From: Symbiodinium natans
Taxonomy: Eukaryota; Sar; Dinophyceae; Suessiales; Symbiodiniaceae
Length of the DNA: 64,000 nucleotides
Reading direction: 5' to 3'
NCBI GenBank assembly: GCA_905221605.1
Contig: CAJNDS010002742.1
Span: 36,001 to 100,000, forward strand
The translations under genes and the position numbers were made by a program. Under the pieces are notes generated by a model. It was not told where the DNA came from, ran no database searches, and saw nothing but the letters and a program-made list of their open reading frames with translations. Shown here piece after piece: positions 42,996 through 51,903 of the stretch; the stretch's first letter is position 1, and every line of letters starts with the position of its first letter.

Positions 42996-45900
42996 TCACT
43001 TCTTTTTCCGATTGTTGGCAATCTTGAGGTGAAGTTGCAGCAGAATATACTCCAGGTCCGAAATCGTAAGAATAGGATCCTGTATGCCCCTTTGAATTGA
43101 GGATACCAATCCTTCTCTCTTCGCATCCTCAATCGCCTGGCAAGATTGATCCAGCTCTTCATTCGCATTGGCAGACCCTGGCGCCTCCGCATCGGATGGA
43201 CGATCCTTTTCCTCAGGATCTTGCACCATTACCACCTCTTCTTTTTTGGGACTCTGACTTTTCTCCTTCTTCTTTGTCTTTCCACCGACATTTGACTTTG
43301 CGCGCGCTTTTGAGGCTTTTTCCACTGCAGAAACCACCACATTGGATGATGATCCACCCTTCTCAATGACCGCCGGCATCTTCTTCGGCTTTGGAACCAT
43401 GAGGGTATAAGGATCTTCGATAGCTGCAGCTTTCCTCTTCTTTTTTACCTTTTTCTTCTCCTCCTCAACGGCAACCTCCGTCTCCGAAGTCTCAACCACT
43501 TCTTTTTCGGCAGGAATATCTTTGCTGGACTCCCCTTCTAGGGACCTCTTTTTCCCTTTTTTGGGATCCTTTTCTTCTCCCAAATTGGCTCGCTCATACC
43601 ATATCCTCAGGTCATTGACCCATTCTTCCACCTCCGCGAGCGAAACATCGTACGACTTCACTACTTCGAGAAGTTCCAGCACTGACAACATTTCAGTGGT
43701 CCACGAAACCCATACTTGATCCATGTAGTCAGCATCTCCAGTGATCTTCAGGAGTTTGAACAATGGGTCCGCCTCTGCTCGAGCCAAATCTGACTTGCCA
43801 TTGGACAGAAATGAAATCGCCTCCATCAACAGTTCCGTCATCTTGGTCTCTTCGTCATAAACCATAAAATCCTCCTCATCATCACCGAACTGTTCAGGAG
43901 AGATCTCCTTTTTTCCACCATTTGCACCAGACTTTCTCCTTGGACCATCCCTTGGGGGCGTCCTTGGAGACCTTGGCCTCTGTTTTTCCAACGGAACCTC
44001 ATGTCCAAAGACACACCTGTCACCAAACCGACACTTCCCAGACCGAGCAAACTGGACGCACCTCACACCAGTTGCATCATGCGAGAACTCACAATCCTTT
44101 CCAGCGAAACATTCTCTCCCTGCCACATAGTACTTGCACCAATATGAATGTAGCACCACATCATCTTCGGAATGGATGAATTTGCAGTCGTCACCAAATT
44201 TGCAGCGATCTTTCCCTTTGCCAAACCAATAGCAGAAACCCTTCTTCCTCTTCTCCAAGCGCTCTGCCTCATACCGGTCCATAGGGCGACTGTGCTCTAC
44301 ATGAACATTGCCATGTACCTGGGGACTGCTCCCTTCACCCGACGTGCTATCAGTATTTGGTGCTTGGAGTACAGCTGGAAAACCTGGCCTTGGTCCTACC
44401 ACCTTCATGATCGGTTTTCCGCCAACTCCTGAGCCATGCTGAGACGATCCAAAAACATTGAACATCTTCATGAAGGCCTTCCTAGCGCCAATCTTCTGCA
44501 CCCTTTTGATTGGACGTTTCATTGCTCCAACCTTGCATCCAGATGCATTCAAACGACGCAACCTTCTAAACCCAACTCTATGTCCCTTCTTCCAAAGAGC
44601 CATAAGAATTTTAGAGGCAGTAACATTCTCCACCTCTACCTTTTCCAATGATCCCTCACTTCCCGGAACAAACCCATCCATCTCTGAAGACCTTTCCATC
44701 TTTTTTGACACCACTTCGTCGAGGTAGTCTTCTGAAATCCAGGGAAAGTTCCCCTTAGAGGAAGGATTGTCATCATTGTTTGGTCCTTCACCAGGATATC
44801 CTTTGGTGCTGTCAAAGATCTTACCAGTAGTGCGGTCCTGCATAGAGAAATTCGAAGCCACGCGGGAGTACACTGACCACAAGAAAATCCTTGTGTCCGC
44901 CAGTCTGGATGACCCACTGGATTTCTCCTCTTCCGGAGAAACTTCTGGCGCTTTGCCCTTCCCTCCAGTGTCACCGCTTGTCTCACCTCCAGCATCTTCA
45001 ATGGGAATAAGGGATTCATTGTTCCCTTGATCAAGCACCGCATCCTCTAGTCCAAGAACTTCCAGCATCGCTGTCGAAGGATCCACCTCCTCATCCGCAT
45101 CGTCGTCCATCCTTCTCCAGAGAGCCTCCAATTGGTCCGCACAAGTCGCCGCTTGAAGAAACTCCATCAACCGAGCCCTCCCGCGCTGCCAGAGAAATTC
45201 TGAAACCATCACCGACCCTTGTGCTCCCAGATTCAGGAATGGGTGAACCATTTTGGCTACCCTCGCCATAAGTTCAATATGAACTTCCATGCCTGGACTG
45301 CGGCTCCAATCATAGGCAATTGCCTCCATAGCAGTACCAAACTTGTCCGTATTCTTGAATTCCCCTTCCAGACCAGGAGACAACAAGGCACCCATCACCG
45401 AAAGAGGGTAATTCCCCACCGCCGGCAAGCACGGGTTGTCATGGAACGAATGATGCAGGTCAGTATAATATCCTTGATCTCTCCTTTGAAAAAGGAGTGT
45501 TCCAGTCCCTAGCTGGGCATTCATTTCATCCACTTGAACCATTTCAGCACATATCCTCTGTGCCAGGTGCGCCATTGCTGGCCAGACGGTACGATCGGTC
45601 AGACCGCGACGCATAACCCAATCAGTTGTTGGCGACTGGATCAGCGTTCCTGGATCATACACCATAACCATTGCACCGTCTCCCATTGACTGATCAGCAT
45701 CGTCCTCCAGTGCCAGGTTCTCATCCTGTTCGCTTGCACCCTCGGATGACATGCTAATAACCAAATTTCGATCCATCTTATTGGACCCTTTTTGGCAATC
45801 TCTTTGCCCCATTGGCAACTTGCCAACTGCAACCTTCCAATAAATTCGAGTCAGAAGGCCTTTCACCAGCAATTGCTGAAGGTCACTCCTCACCGGACCA

Positions 45901-48900
45901 CCATCCAACATCTTCGCATCATTACCACGGAGATCATTGCTCCCGCCTTCTCCTTCTTTTTGGTCGGTCTCCTCGCCAGAAATCTGTACTGCTCCTTCCG
46001 GCGCCGTCTCCTGTCCAGCCACTTCATGCCCAGGAAGAACTTGAGCGCTTTCAGAGACATTCACCTGTCCAGCAGCACCTTGCCCAGGTAAAACCTCATC
46101 CGTGGAGCCCACCGCCAGCGAACCAACCATAACTGAACCATCCCTTGTTCTTTTTTGAGACCGTTCAGCTCGACGAGAAGGTTGTGGTAGCGAAAAAACT
46201 TGTGAAGTCACTTCTTGGCGGGTCTCCCCCCGCGACGCTTTGTCGCGCCCTTCGCCAAGGTGAACCGATTTTTTCGGCCCATCATTGGAGCCTGAAGAAC
46301 CACTTTGTGGAACATTGCCACGACTCGCAGTTCTCCACGAATCCCTTTCTTGCAAAAAGAGTTCCTTCAGGCGTTGTACCGCATTGGTCTCCTCCTCGCT
46401 TGAATCGCTTGAGGAAGCGGCATACGAGACCAAAGCCTCCGCCTGGTCATCATCATCCACCACATCTGCCCACGCTCTGCTGAATGGATACGACAAACCA
46501 CCACGAGGTTTCACCGGCTCCAGTGGCTTCGGTTTTTCCACCACTTCCGCCAGTTGCACTCGTCGTTGTGACCGAGATCGTGGCACCTGTCGCACCTGTT
46601 TTTTGTCCAGCAAGGGCCTTCCCCTTCTTACAGGGTTTGATCTTGACCGATACTTTTTCGTTGGTGGATTCACCGGCGGCATTCCAACTCCCACCAACCG
46701 CAGCTTCTGTACGCACAACGGAGACCTCTGCGCAAGCGTCCAACCATCACGGTACCTGACCTTATCAAAAAGCTCCCGATAGGAACCTCTCGGCATAGTT
46801 TTTGCACCGGAGTCTTCAGCTTCACGCACCTGAGTGAGGGTTCGCACCGCCGCTCTTCCAGTCCCTTTGTTCCCAGAAGATTGTTGTACCCGTACAGATG
46901 CATCAGAAGGAACTGCCTTTTCCGGTCCTCCCGGTCGATATCGGACCTCACCCACCAATTGCAGAATTTTGCATGCGGTCACTTTGTTGATCCCTTTGTC
47001 AACCAAATCTTCCACAAAGATGAACTCTTGCAAGTCCGACACATTGGTCACACCAAGCGTAATCATCACCTCACTTACATGAGGGGTATACACCCACAGG
47101 TGTGCGTTGCGAGCCATCCAATTTTCAATCGGCTCCTCCGGATTGTGAAGCTGAGTACTAGTGGATGCAGCCACCGAATTCTTTTGCTCATCAGCTTCTA
47201 CTTCATCCAGAATACCTTTTTCACCATCTTTTTGTGACACATTGGTCATTTGCAGCGCTTTTGGTGCCGAGGATGAGGAAGATTCAGCTCCCCCACTCGC
47301 AGGTGGCTGAAAAGTGCTTCTATCCGTAAGCTCCCATCCTCTCTCTTTTTCAAACCGGACCTGATTGGCCACCTGTACCAAGTGTTTCAGGAGCGACAGC
47401 CGCTCCTCTGACATCTCGTCATGGGAGTACTTGCAGAAATTTAACCCTTTCCGGCAACGTCCTCTGAGGTAATAATCGAAACAGCAATGGTGGAACCCTG
47501 CGTCCCTTAGTGACTTCCTGGAAGCATTGTCCCAAGCTTTGCCGGGCTCCCAAGTCCCTTCCAATGCTATGTCATCGTTGTGAAGATACCTGCATGTAGT
47601 CCCATATTTACAACCACCTTGATTGTAATACAGACACAGACGACCTTTTGGCTCACCCGACGTAGGCTCACCCTTTGATGCACCTTTGCCAAAATTGTAC
47701 TTGGCCCGGAAGGCTAAATCCTCCCGCTCCTGCTGTGCCTCATCCACTGTACCTTCCTCTGTGGGAGGGTCACCGATGTTCCCGTCCTCATCATCAGCTT
47801 CTTGGCTATTCTTTGGATCAGTTGACCCCCCTTCTGGCCAACCTTCACCGTACCGACGATGCTCATAGGGACACCCATCGCCATTGCGACACCTTCCCTT
47901 ATTGAAGAACCTGCACAGCTTGCTGTAACCAGGTGACAACACCGTCTTTGGTGTCATGTAAGCCTTTTTGTACTGGTCAGGATCCATGTAGGCTTCCATT
48001 GGCTTGTTCTCCCTTTTGCTCATGGATTGCACTGCACCATCAAGCTCCTGCAAAAATAGCTTGGTGTCCAACCAAAGCGCGTTCCAAAACTCATCTTCCC
48101 CTTGATTCAGCACCGTTGCCACCGCTTCACCCACAACTGGTCGAGAAAATCTCCTTTTTCTACATGCCAGTTCGAAAAGCGCGTTGTGGTACTGTTTTCG
48201 GGAAAAAGTGGTTAACTTCCCCAAGCCTGTGCTTTCTGTACCATCAGGCTTCCAACCATCATTTTGCAAGATGCCATACGCGCGCCGAGCTTCCGCATTG
48301 AGGAATGCCTGATCCGCAACACACTCCTGTAAATCTTCCATCGGCCGACCTAACAGCATCCCAGTAATTTTGCCAACATAGGCTTCCTCTTCATTTCCAT
48401 TCTCCAGAAGAGCTTTGTAGATCTTTTCTCCATAAAGTTGCCTTTCTTTTCGTTCTTCAGAAGACAACTCCTGTACCACAAGCTCTTCATCGGATTGCTC
48501 TTCCTCCTGTTTCCAGTCCCATTGACCGTTGGAATCTTGGTACCATTGACCAGCATACCATGAATCCGTCCACCACGTACTCCAGCCGCTGGGTTTCCAC
48601 TTCCGCAGCGTCGAAGAAGAGTCCTCCACGTCCTCTTCCAAAACCAGAAAGGTGTCCAAGATTATGGTACCATCATCTTCCACTCGTTTCACTGTTCCAT
48701 TGACAGTATCACCAAACTTGAACTGATATGCATTGTTCCCTTCTGCAGGAATCAATACATTCATATCCCCATGGTCCAAAAAGGCTCCATACCCATTGAT
48801 GCAGCGCACCAGACCCATGATCTCATCTCCCTCTTGATAGCAATGTGGCCCAGGTGACTCCAAGGCTCCCGCTCGGGGCACTTTCTTTACACGCTCTTCA

Positions 48901-48953
48901 GAAACCATCTCTGTATCATCGGCTCCTGGCGCATCCTTTGTCTTCACCTTGGG
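42996..48953 (-). CDS. Element ORF2: S1-like domain and six CCCH zinc fingers, ~1980 aa
   Basis: A continuous frame of about 1985 codons, opening right after a TGA at 48954-48956 and overlapping the end of ORF1 by a few bases; no ATG lies near its start. Residues ~39-104 resemble an S1/OB fold (GDEIMGLVRCINGYGAFLD). CCCH fingers lie at ~345-363, 438-456 and 488-509, and three more at ~1565-1650 (e.g. CKFGDDCKFIH). Between are acidic, Ser-rich linkers; the C-terminus is Lys-rich (KKKVKKKRK). CCCH fingers usually bind RNA, so a Gag-like RNA-packaging role is reasonable but inferred. No RT, RNase H, integrase or protease motif was seen. No TTTAGGG units and no visible intron interrupt it. Expression as a -1 frameshift fusion with ORF1 is possible. 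Confidence 0.8.
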   Translation of the reverse strand, partial: PKVKTKDAPGADDTEMVSEERVKKVPRAGALESPGPHCYQEGDEIMGLVRCINGYGAFLDHGDMNVLIPAEGNNAYQFKFGDTVNGTVKRVEDDGTIILDTFLVLEEDVEDSSSTLRKWKPSGWSTWWTDSWYAGQWYQDSNGQWDWKQEEEQSDEELVVQELSSEERKERQLYGEKIYKALLENGNEEEAYVGKITGMLLGRPMEDLQECVADQAFLNAEARRAYGILQNDGWKPDGTESTGLGKLTTFSRKQYHNALFELACRKRRFSRPVVGEAVATVLNQGEDEFWNALWLDTKLFLQELDGAVQSMSKRENKPMEAYMDPDQYKKAYMTPKTVLSPGYSKLCRFFNKGRCRNGDGCPYEHRRYGEGWPEGGSTDPKNSQEADDEDGNIGDPPTEEGTVDEAQQEREDLAFRAKYNFGKGASKGEPTSGEPKGRLCLYYNQGGCKYGTTCRYLHNDDIALEGTWEPGKAWDNASRKSLRDAGFHHCCFDYYLRGRCRKGLNFCKYSHDEMSEERLSLLKHLVQVANQVRFEKERGWELTDRSTFQPPASGGAESSSSSAPKALQMTNVSQKDGEKGILDEVEADEQKNSVAASTSTQLHNPEEPIENWMARNAHLWVYTPHVSEVMITLGVTNVSDLQEFIFVEDLVDKGINKVTACKILQLVGEVRYRPGGPEKAVPSDASVRVQQSSGNKGTGRAAVRTLTQVREAEDSGAKTMPRGSYRELFDKVRYRDGWTLAQRSPLCVQKLRLVGVGMPPVNPPTKKYRSRSNPVRRGRPLLDKKQVRQVPRSRSQRRVQLAEVVEKPKPLEPVKPRGGLSYPFSRAWADVVDDDDQAEALVSYAASSSDSSEEETNAVQRLKELFLQERDSWRTASRGNVPQSGSSGSNDGPKKSVHLGEGRDKASRGETRQEVTSQVFSLPQPSRRAERSQKRTRDGSVMVGSLAVGSTDEVLPGQGAAGQVNVSESAQVLPGHEVAGQETAPEGAVQISGEETDQKEGEGGSNDLRGNDAKMLDGGPVRSDLQQLLVKGLLTRIYWKVAVGKLPMGQRDCQKGSNKMDRNLVISMSSEGASEQDENLALEDDADQSMGDGAMVMVYDPGTLIQSPTTDWVMRRGLTDRTVWPAMAHLAQRICAEMVQVDEMNAQLGTGTLLFQRRDQGYYTDLHHSFHDNPCLPAVGNYPLSVMGALLSPGLEGEFKNTDKFGTAMEAIAYDWSRSPGMEVHIELMARVAKMVHPFLNLGAQGSVMVSEFLWQRGRARLMEFLQAATCADQLEALWRRMDDDADEEVDPSTAMLEVLGLEDAVLDQGNNESLIPIEDAGGETSGDTGGKGKAPEVSPEEEKSSGSSRLADTRIFLWSVYSRVASNFSMQDRTTGKIFDSTKGYPGEGPNNDDNPSSKGNFPWISEDYLDEVVSKKMERSSEMDGFVPGSEGSLEKVEVENVTASKILMALWKKGHRVGFRRLRRLNASGCKVGAMKRPIKRVQKIGARKAFMKMFNVFGSSQHGSGVGGKPIMKVVGPRPGFPAVLQAPNTDSTSGEGSSPQVHGNVHVEHSRPMDRYEAERLEKRKKGFCYWFGKGKDRCKFGDDCKFIHSEDDVVLHSYWCKYYVAGRECFAGKDCEFSHDATGVRCVQFARSGKCRFGDRCVFGHEVPLEKQRPRSPRTPPRDGPRRKSGANGGKKEISPEQFGDDEEDFMVYDEETKMTELLMEAISFLSNGKSDLARAEADPLFKLLKITGDADYMDQVWVSWTTEMLSVLELLEVVKSYDVSLAEVEEWVNDLRIWYERANLGEEKDPKKGKKRSLEGESSKDIPAEKEVVETSETEVAVEEEKKKVKKKRKAAAIEDPYTLMVPKPKKMPAVIEKGGSSSNVVVSAVEKASKARAKSNVGGKTKKKEKSQSPKKEEVVMVQDPEEKDRPSDAEAPGSANANEELDQSCQAIEDAKREGLVSSIQRGIQDPILTISDLEYILLQLHLKIANNRKKK

Positions 48954-50830
48954 TCACACTGCTCGTCCTGCTCCACGAGTCCCACAAGCTCATCTTTTTT
49001 GTGCTCCTGGATTTTAGGACCTCCCTTTTTCTCCGCCACCGGCTTTGCCTCATCTGCTGTAGTTCGCTCGGTGTCGACTTCCGGTGAACTTCCAGACGGC
49101 AACGCTTCTCCCTTCATGGGAGTGGACCCATCATTGGAGTCCTTTGTCTCACCTTCTGCAGCAGGCAAATCTTCTTCCACTGCAGGGCAATTGAGTCGAT
49201 CATCCACGGCAGGCACGCTTTCTTCCACCGCAGGCTCCTTTGGTTCCATGGCCTCCAAAGGAGAATTTCCACCATCATTGACCACAGCTGCCTCATTGGC
49301 TCCGGTGTAGCCCTTGTCATTTCGTTCCTCGCTGCTAACTTCAGGTTGCACCAGTGCGTCCACCTGTGAACCTCCATCATCAGCTGCTGCGGAGACCTGC
49401 GCCCCATTGTTGCAGTCGCCCGTGGAACGTACCACCACATGCACCTCAACCCGTGCTTCCTTCGCACTCCAGGTAATATCTGGCGCATCAACCCGCGCAT
49501 CATTGGCGCTCCAGGCCTCATTTTTCAGATCATCCGTGTCTCCAGCTATTCCAGAAGCTTCTTTTTCCCCTTGAATGGCAGAATTCTTGGCACCAAACGA
49601 AGAGACCTCCTCAGTCGTAACACACAACTTTTTCTCTCCATCCTCCGAATCTCCAGGACCACCTTCCTGAACAACAGGTACCACATCCACCACTCGCTCT
49701 TCTGCAGCCGACACAGTTCCGATCACCTCATTGGGCATTTTCTCTTCTGGATCCACCAATTCCATCGCTGCCCCACCCTCAGAAAGCGCTTCTGTTTCTT
49801 CCCGATCCAGGTGTTGAGCTCCAGCGATGTTGGCTTGGTTCCCAGGAATCCCTTCCTCATCAGGAGAACCCGGGGTCGGGGCGTCACCATCAGCCCTAGG
49901 ACCGCTATCCCTGATAGTAGAGGAAAAATCTTTTTCACCTAAACTATTTACACTACCCTGGAATGCCCTCGTAGACTCAGTCTTCGGAGTAGAGGATGAA
50001 GAATCCAGTGCCGCCTCCATTTCCAGCTCATTGCCCAAAGGAGACCCAACCACCTCGTCACTCTTCACCTTTTCACCTACCACCGGCAATGTCCACTTGG
50101 TTTCGTGCGTATCCAGGCAGTAATAATATTGTCTCCCATCTTCATGGAGGTGCAATTCCCACATTGTGCCATCACACGCTTGGATCAGATGCTCGTCTTT
50201 CCGAAAACCGTCCCTTTCAGAAACCTGTCGCATCTCGTCCTCTTCTTCTGACAGCTGTCGCAACCGTTCAGCCTCCATCTGTAGGATCTCCTCCTCCCCC
50301 ATGGCGTATTCAGCAGCAGGTGCAGCTTCAAAGCCGTCCGCACCCTTCTGTTTGTGACCGCTTCCACCACCTTGGGAACTCGAAGATGGACCCTTTTTGA
50401 TCTTGTTCAACGGCCTCCTGGTCGCTTGTAGCACTTCTCCAATCAGATCGGTCTGAGACTCTTGGTCTACCATTCGACCCGAAGTCGAAGACGACGGCTG
50501 GTACCCGTGTTTGTGTAACACTCGTAAAACAGTCACCTCCATTTCACGATCTATGCCACCAGTCGCATCCCAGTTCCTTTTTTCACCAGGCTTTGGCGGT
50601 ACAGAAACAGCACGTCCTTCAGCTTCAGCATTGCTAACCATATCCCTATTGGGATTCATACCCACATTGGGGCTTTCTGCAACCAAGGCCTCTTCCAGAT
50701 GTTCTTCAGCGTCGGGAATCACCTCTTCCAACACCGCTCTTTCACCCAGAGACTCAGCTGCACCATTTCCAGCTCCACCATCTTGTCCACCATCCGAGGC
50801 AAGTTGGAGCCATCGCTTCGGAGAAGGCAT
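48944..50830 (-). CDS. Element ORF1: WW-domain protein, ~628 aa
   Basis: The frame is open from within the 5' LTR, but the ATG at 50830 (MPSPKRWLQLAS), 67 nt past the LTR, suits an LTR element best; an alternative ATG at 51097 lies in the LTR. A WW domain (ligand: proline-rich peptides) is visible where W and YYY alternate (MWELHLHEDGRQYYYCLD, then ETKWTLP), around residues 222-252 from this start. It follows a charged, probably coiled helix (EEEILQMEAERLRQLSEEE). The remainder is acidic and low in structure. The stop TGA at 48944-48946 overlaps the open start of ORF2 in the -1 frame. Role in the element is unknown. Confidence 0.75.
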   Translation of the reverse strand: MPSPKRWLQLASDGGQDGGAGNGAAESLGERAVLEEVIPDAEEHLEEALVAESPNVGMNPNRDMVSNAEAEGRAVSVPPKPGEKRNWDATGGIDREMEVTVLRVLHKHGYQPSSSTSGRMVDQESQTDLIGEVLQATRRPLNKIKKGPSSSSQGGGSGHKQKGADGFEAAPAAEYAMGEEEILQMEAERLRQLSEEEDEMRQVSERDGFRKDEHLIQACDGTMWELHLHEDGRQYYYCLDTHETKWTLPVVGEKVKSDEVVGSPLGNELEMEAALDSSSSTPKTESTRAFQGSVNSLGEKDFSSTIRDSGPRADGDAPTPGSPDEEGIPGNQANIAGAQHLDREETEALSEGGAAMELVDPEEKMPNEVIGTVSAAEERVVDVVPVVQEGGPGDSEDGEKKLCVTTEEVSSFGAKNSAIQGEKEASGIAGDTDDLKNEAWSANDARVDAPDITWSAKEARVEVHVVVRSTGDCNNGAQVSAAADDGGSQVDALVQPEVSSEERNDKGYTGANEAAVVNDGGNSPLEAMEPKEPAVEESVPAVDDRLNCPAVEEDLPAAEGETKDSNDGSTPMKGEALPSGSSPEVDTERTTADEAKPVAEKKGGPKIQEHKKDELVGLVEQDEQCDPR

Positions 50831-50884
50831 TGCTTCTTGATCCCAAAACCTTGAAAGAACACTTAACCGCAGGGAACCTAATTT

Positions 50885-50896
50885 GGGCTCATAACC
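50885..50896 (-). promoter_or_regulatory. Primer binding site (half tRNA-Met type)
   Basis: In element sense GGTTATGAGCCC follows the 5' LTR without a gap. Its complement, GGGCTCATAACC, is the anticodon arm (CAU) of tRNA-Met. Drosophila copia places GGTTATGGGCCC at the same spot and primes with an internal fragment of initiator tRNA-Met. Confidence 0.85.
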
Positions 50897-51183
50897 TACG
50901 GGGGGACAACCAAGGAAGGAAATCAACTCCCCTAATCGCCCTGAACTTATATTTCCCAGATCGAACCAAGAAACAACCAAGAACACGGATAAGAGCAACC
51001 CAGGGGGGAAGGAAAGGGGGAAGGAATCCACACCCTTACCAAACCCTAAGAACCCAGGCACTTCTTTTTGAACTTGTGGCTTTCTGTTCAAGCCCATCTT
51101 GAGCCAAATACGATTACCGGGTTCATTAACCCTTCCAACTTCCAACACTAACTCCTTTCTACAATACCAATTGCAGCTCCGCA
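50897..51183 (-). repeat. 5' LTR
   Basis: 287 bp. In element sense it contains TATTTGGCTCAAG followed by ATG (51095-51110), whose last 11 bases match the 3' end of the dinoflagellate spliced leader. The upstream flank is TTTAGGG repeat. Confidence 0.9.
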
Positions 51184-51639
51184 TAGGGTTTAGGGTTTAG
51201 GGTTTAAGGCTTAGGGCTTCAGATGGGTTTGGGGTTCAGGGCGCTTAGATGGCTTCAGGGTTTCTATGGATGCTTGCAAGGAACCTTGGGCTTCTTGCAC
51301 CCCCTCAAGTGGGAACCCAAGATCAGGGTGCTGTACCTGTTTTTGCTATCATTTGGTTTCTTTTTTTTTGGCGGGGGGGGGGGGGGGGGGGGGGGGTCCT
51401 GCAATAGGGATTCTTATGTAAAGGGTTCCCGCTTTTGTTGGGAGGGAAAATGCCCGTGATATACATTGTGAGAGAGCTGAGGCAGGTACCAATCCGCCGT
51501 CTGCAGGTCGGCGCATCAACTTGCCATCCTCGGGGGAACCACTAGGCTACCCAGGGTTCGTGCCTACAAGGGATGGGCTGAGGGGCCCTGAGGCCAGGAA
51601 CTTCAGCGGGAGTTCATATAGCGGGGGTTTCGGGCCCTA

Positions 51640-51895
51640 AGCCCTAAATCCTAAACCCTAAGCCCTAAACCCTAAACCCTAAGCCCAAGCCAGGGCTCCA
51701 GTTTTTGGGCACTTCAAGTTCGGAGTGGGCGCTGGGGTCATCACGGGCGAGAAAACACTGACAAACATCCAACCCGTTCCCTGCACCCTCTAAACCCTCT
51801 AAACCCTCTCTAAACCCTCTCTAAACCCTCTCTCAACCCTCTCTAAACCCTCTCTAAACCCTCCCAACCCTCTGAACCCTCTAAACCCACTCTCC
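51640..51895. repeat. CCCTAAA and CTCTAAACC arrays
   Basis: Degenerate CCCTAAA units at 51640-51690, then about ten units around CCCTCTCTAAA at 51786-51895, a longer-period variant. An exon-like island encoding AHSELEVPKNWSPG lies between at ~51684-51730. Confidence 0.75.
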
Positions 51896-51903
51896 CCCTC
51901 GGC

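Larger units (their letters stand above)
42332..51183 (-). mobile_element. Complete LTR retrotransposon-like element without recognisable pol
   Basis: An 8852-bp unit, read on the minus strand, with near-identical terminal direct repeats (287 and 294 bp), each starting TG. Directly after the 5' LTR is a 12-nt primer site complementary to the anticodon arm of tRNA-Met, the half-tRNA priming type known from Drosophila copia. Directly before the 3' LTR is a purine tract. The element is flanked on both sides by TAGGG (plus strand), consistent with a 5-bp target duplication, inside TTTAGGG arrays. It carries two large ORFs with a WW domain and CCCH fingers. No reverse transcriptase, integrase or protease motif was found, so it is probably mobilised by another copia-like element. 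Confidence 0.85.

Noticed and set aside
42332-51183. Tandem host gene with truncated second copy instead of an LTR element
   Set aside because: Would explain the direct repeats, but not the tRNA-Met primer site and purine tract abutting them or the matching 5-bp flanks; kept as the alternative to test.
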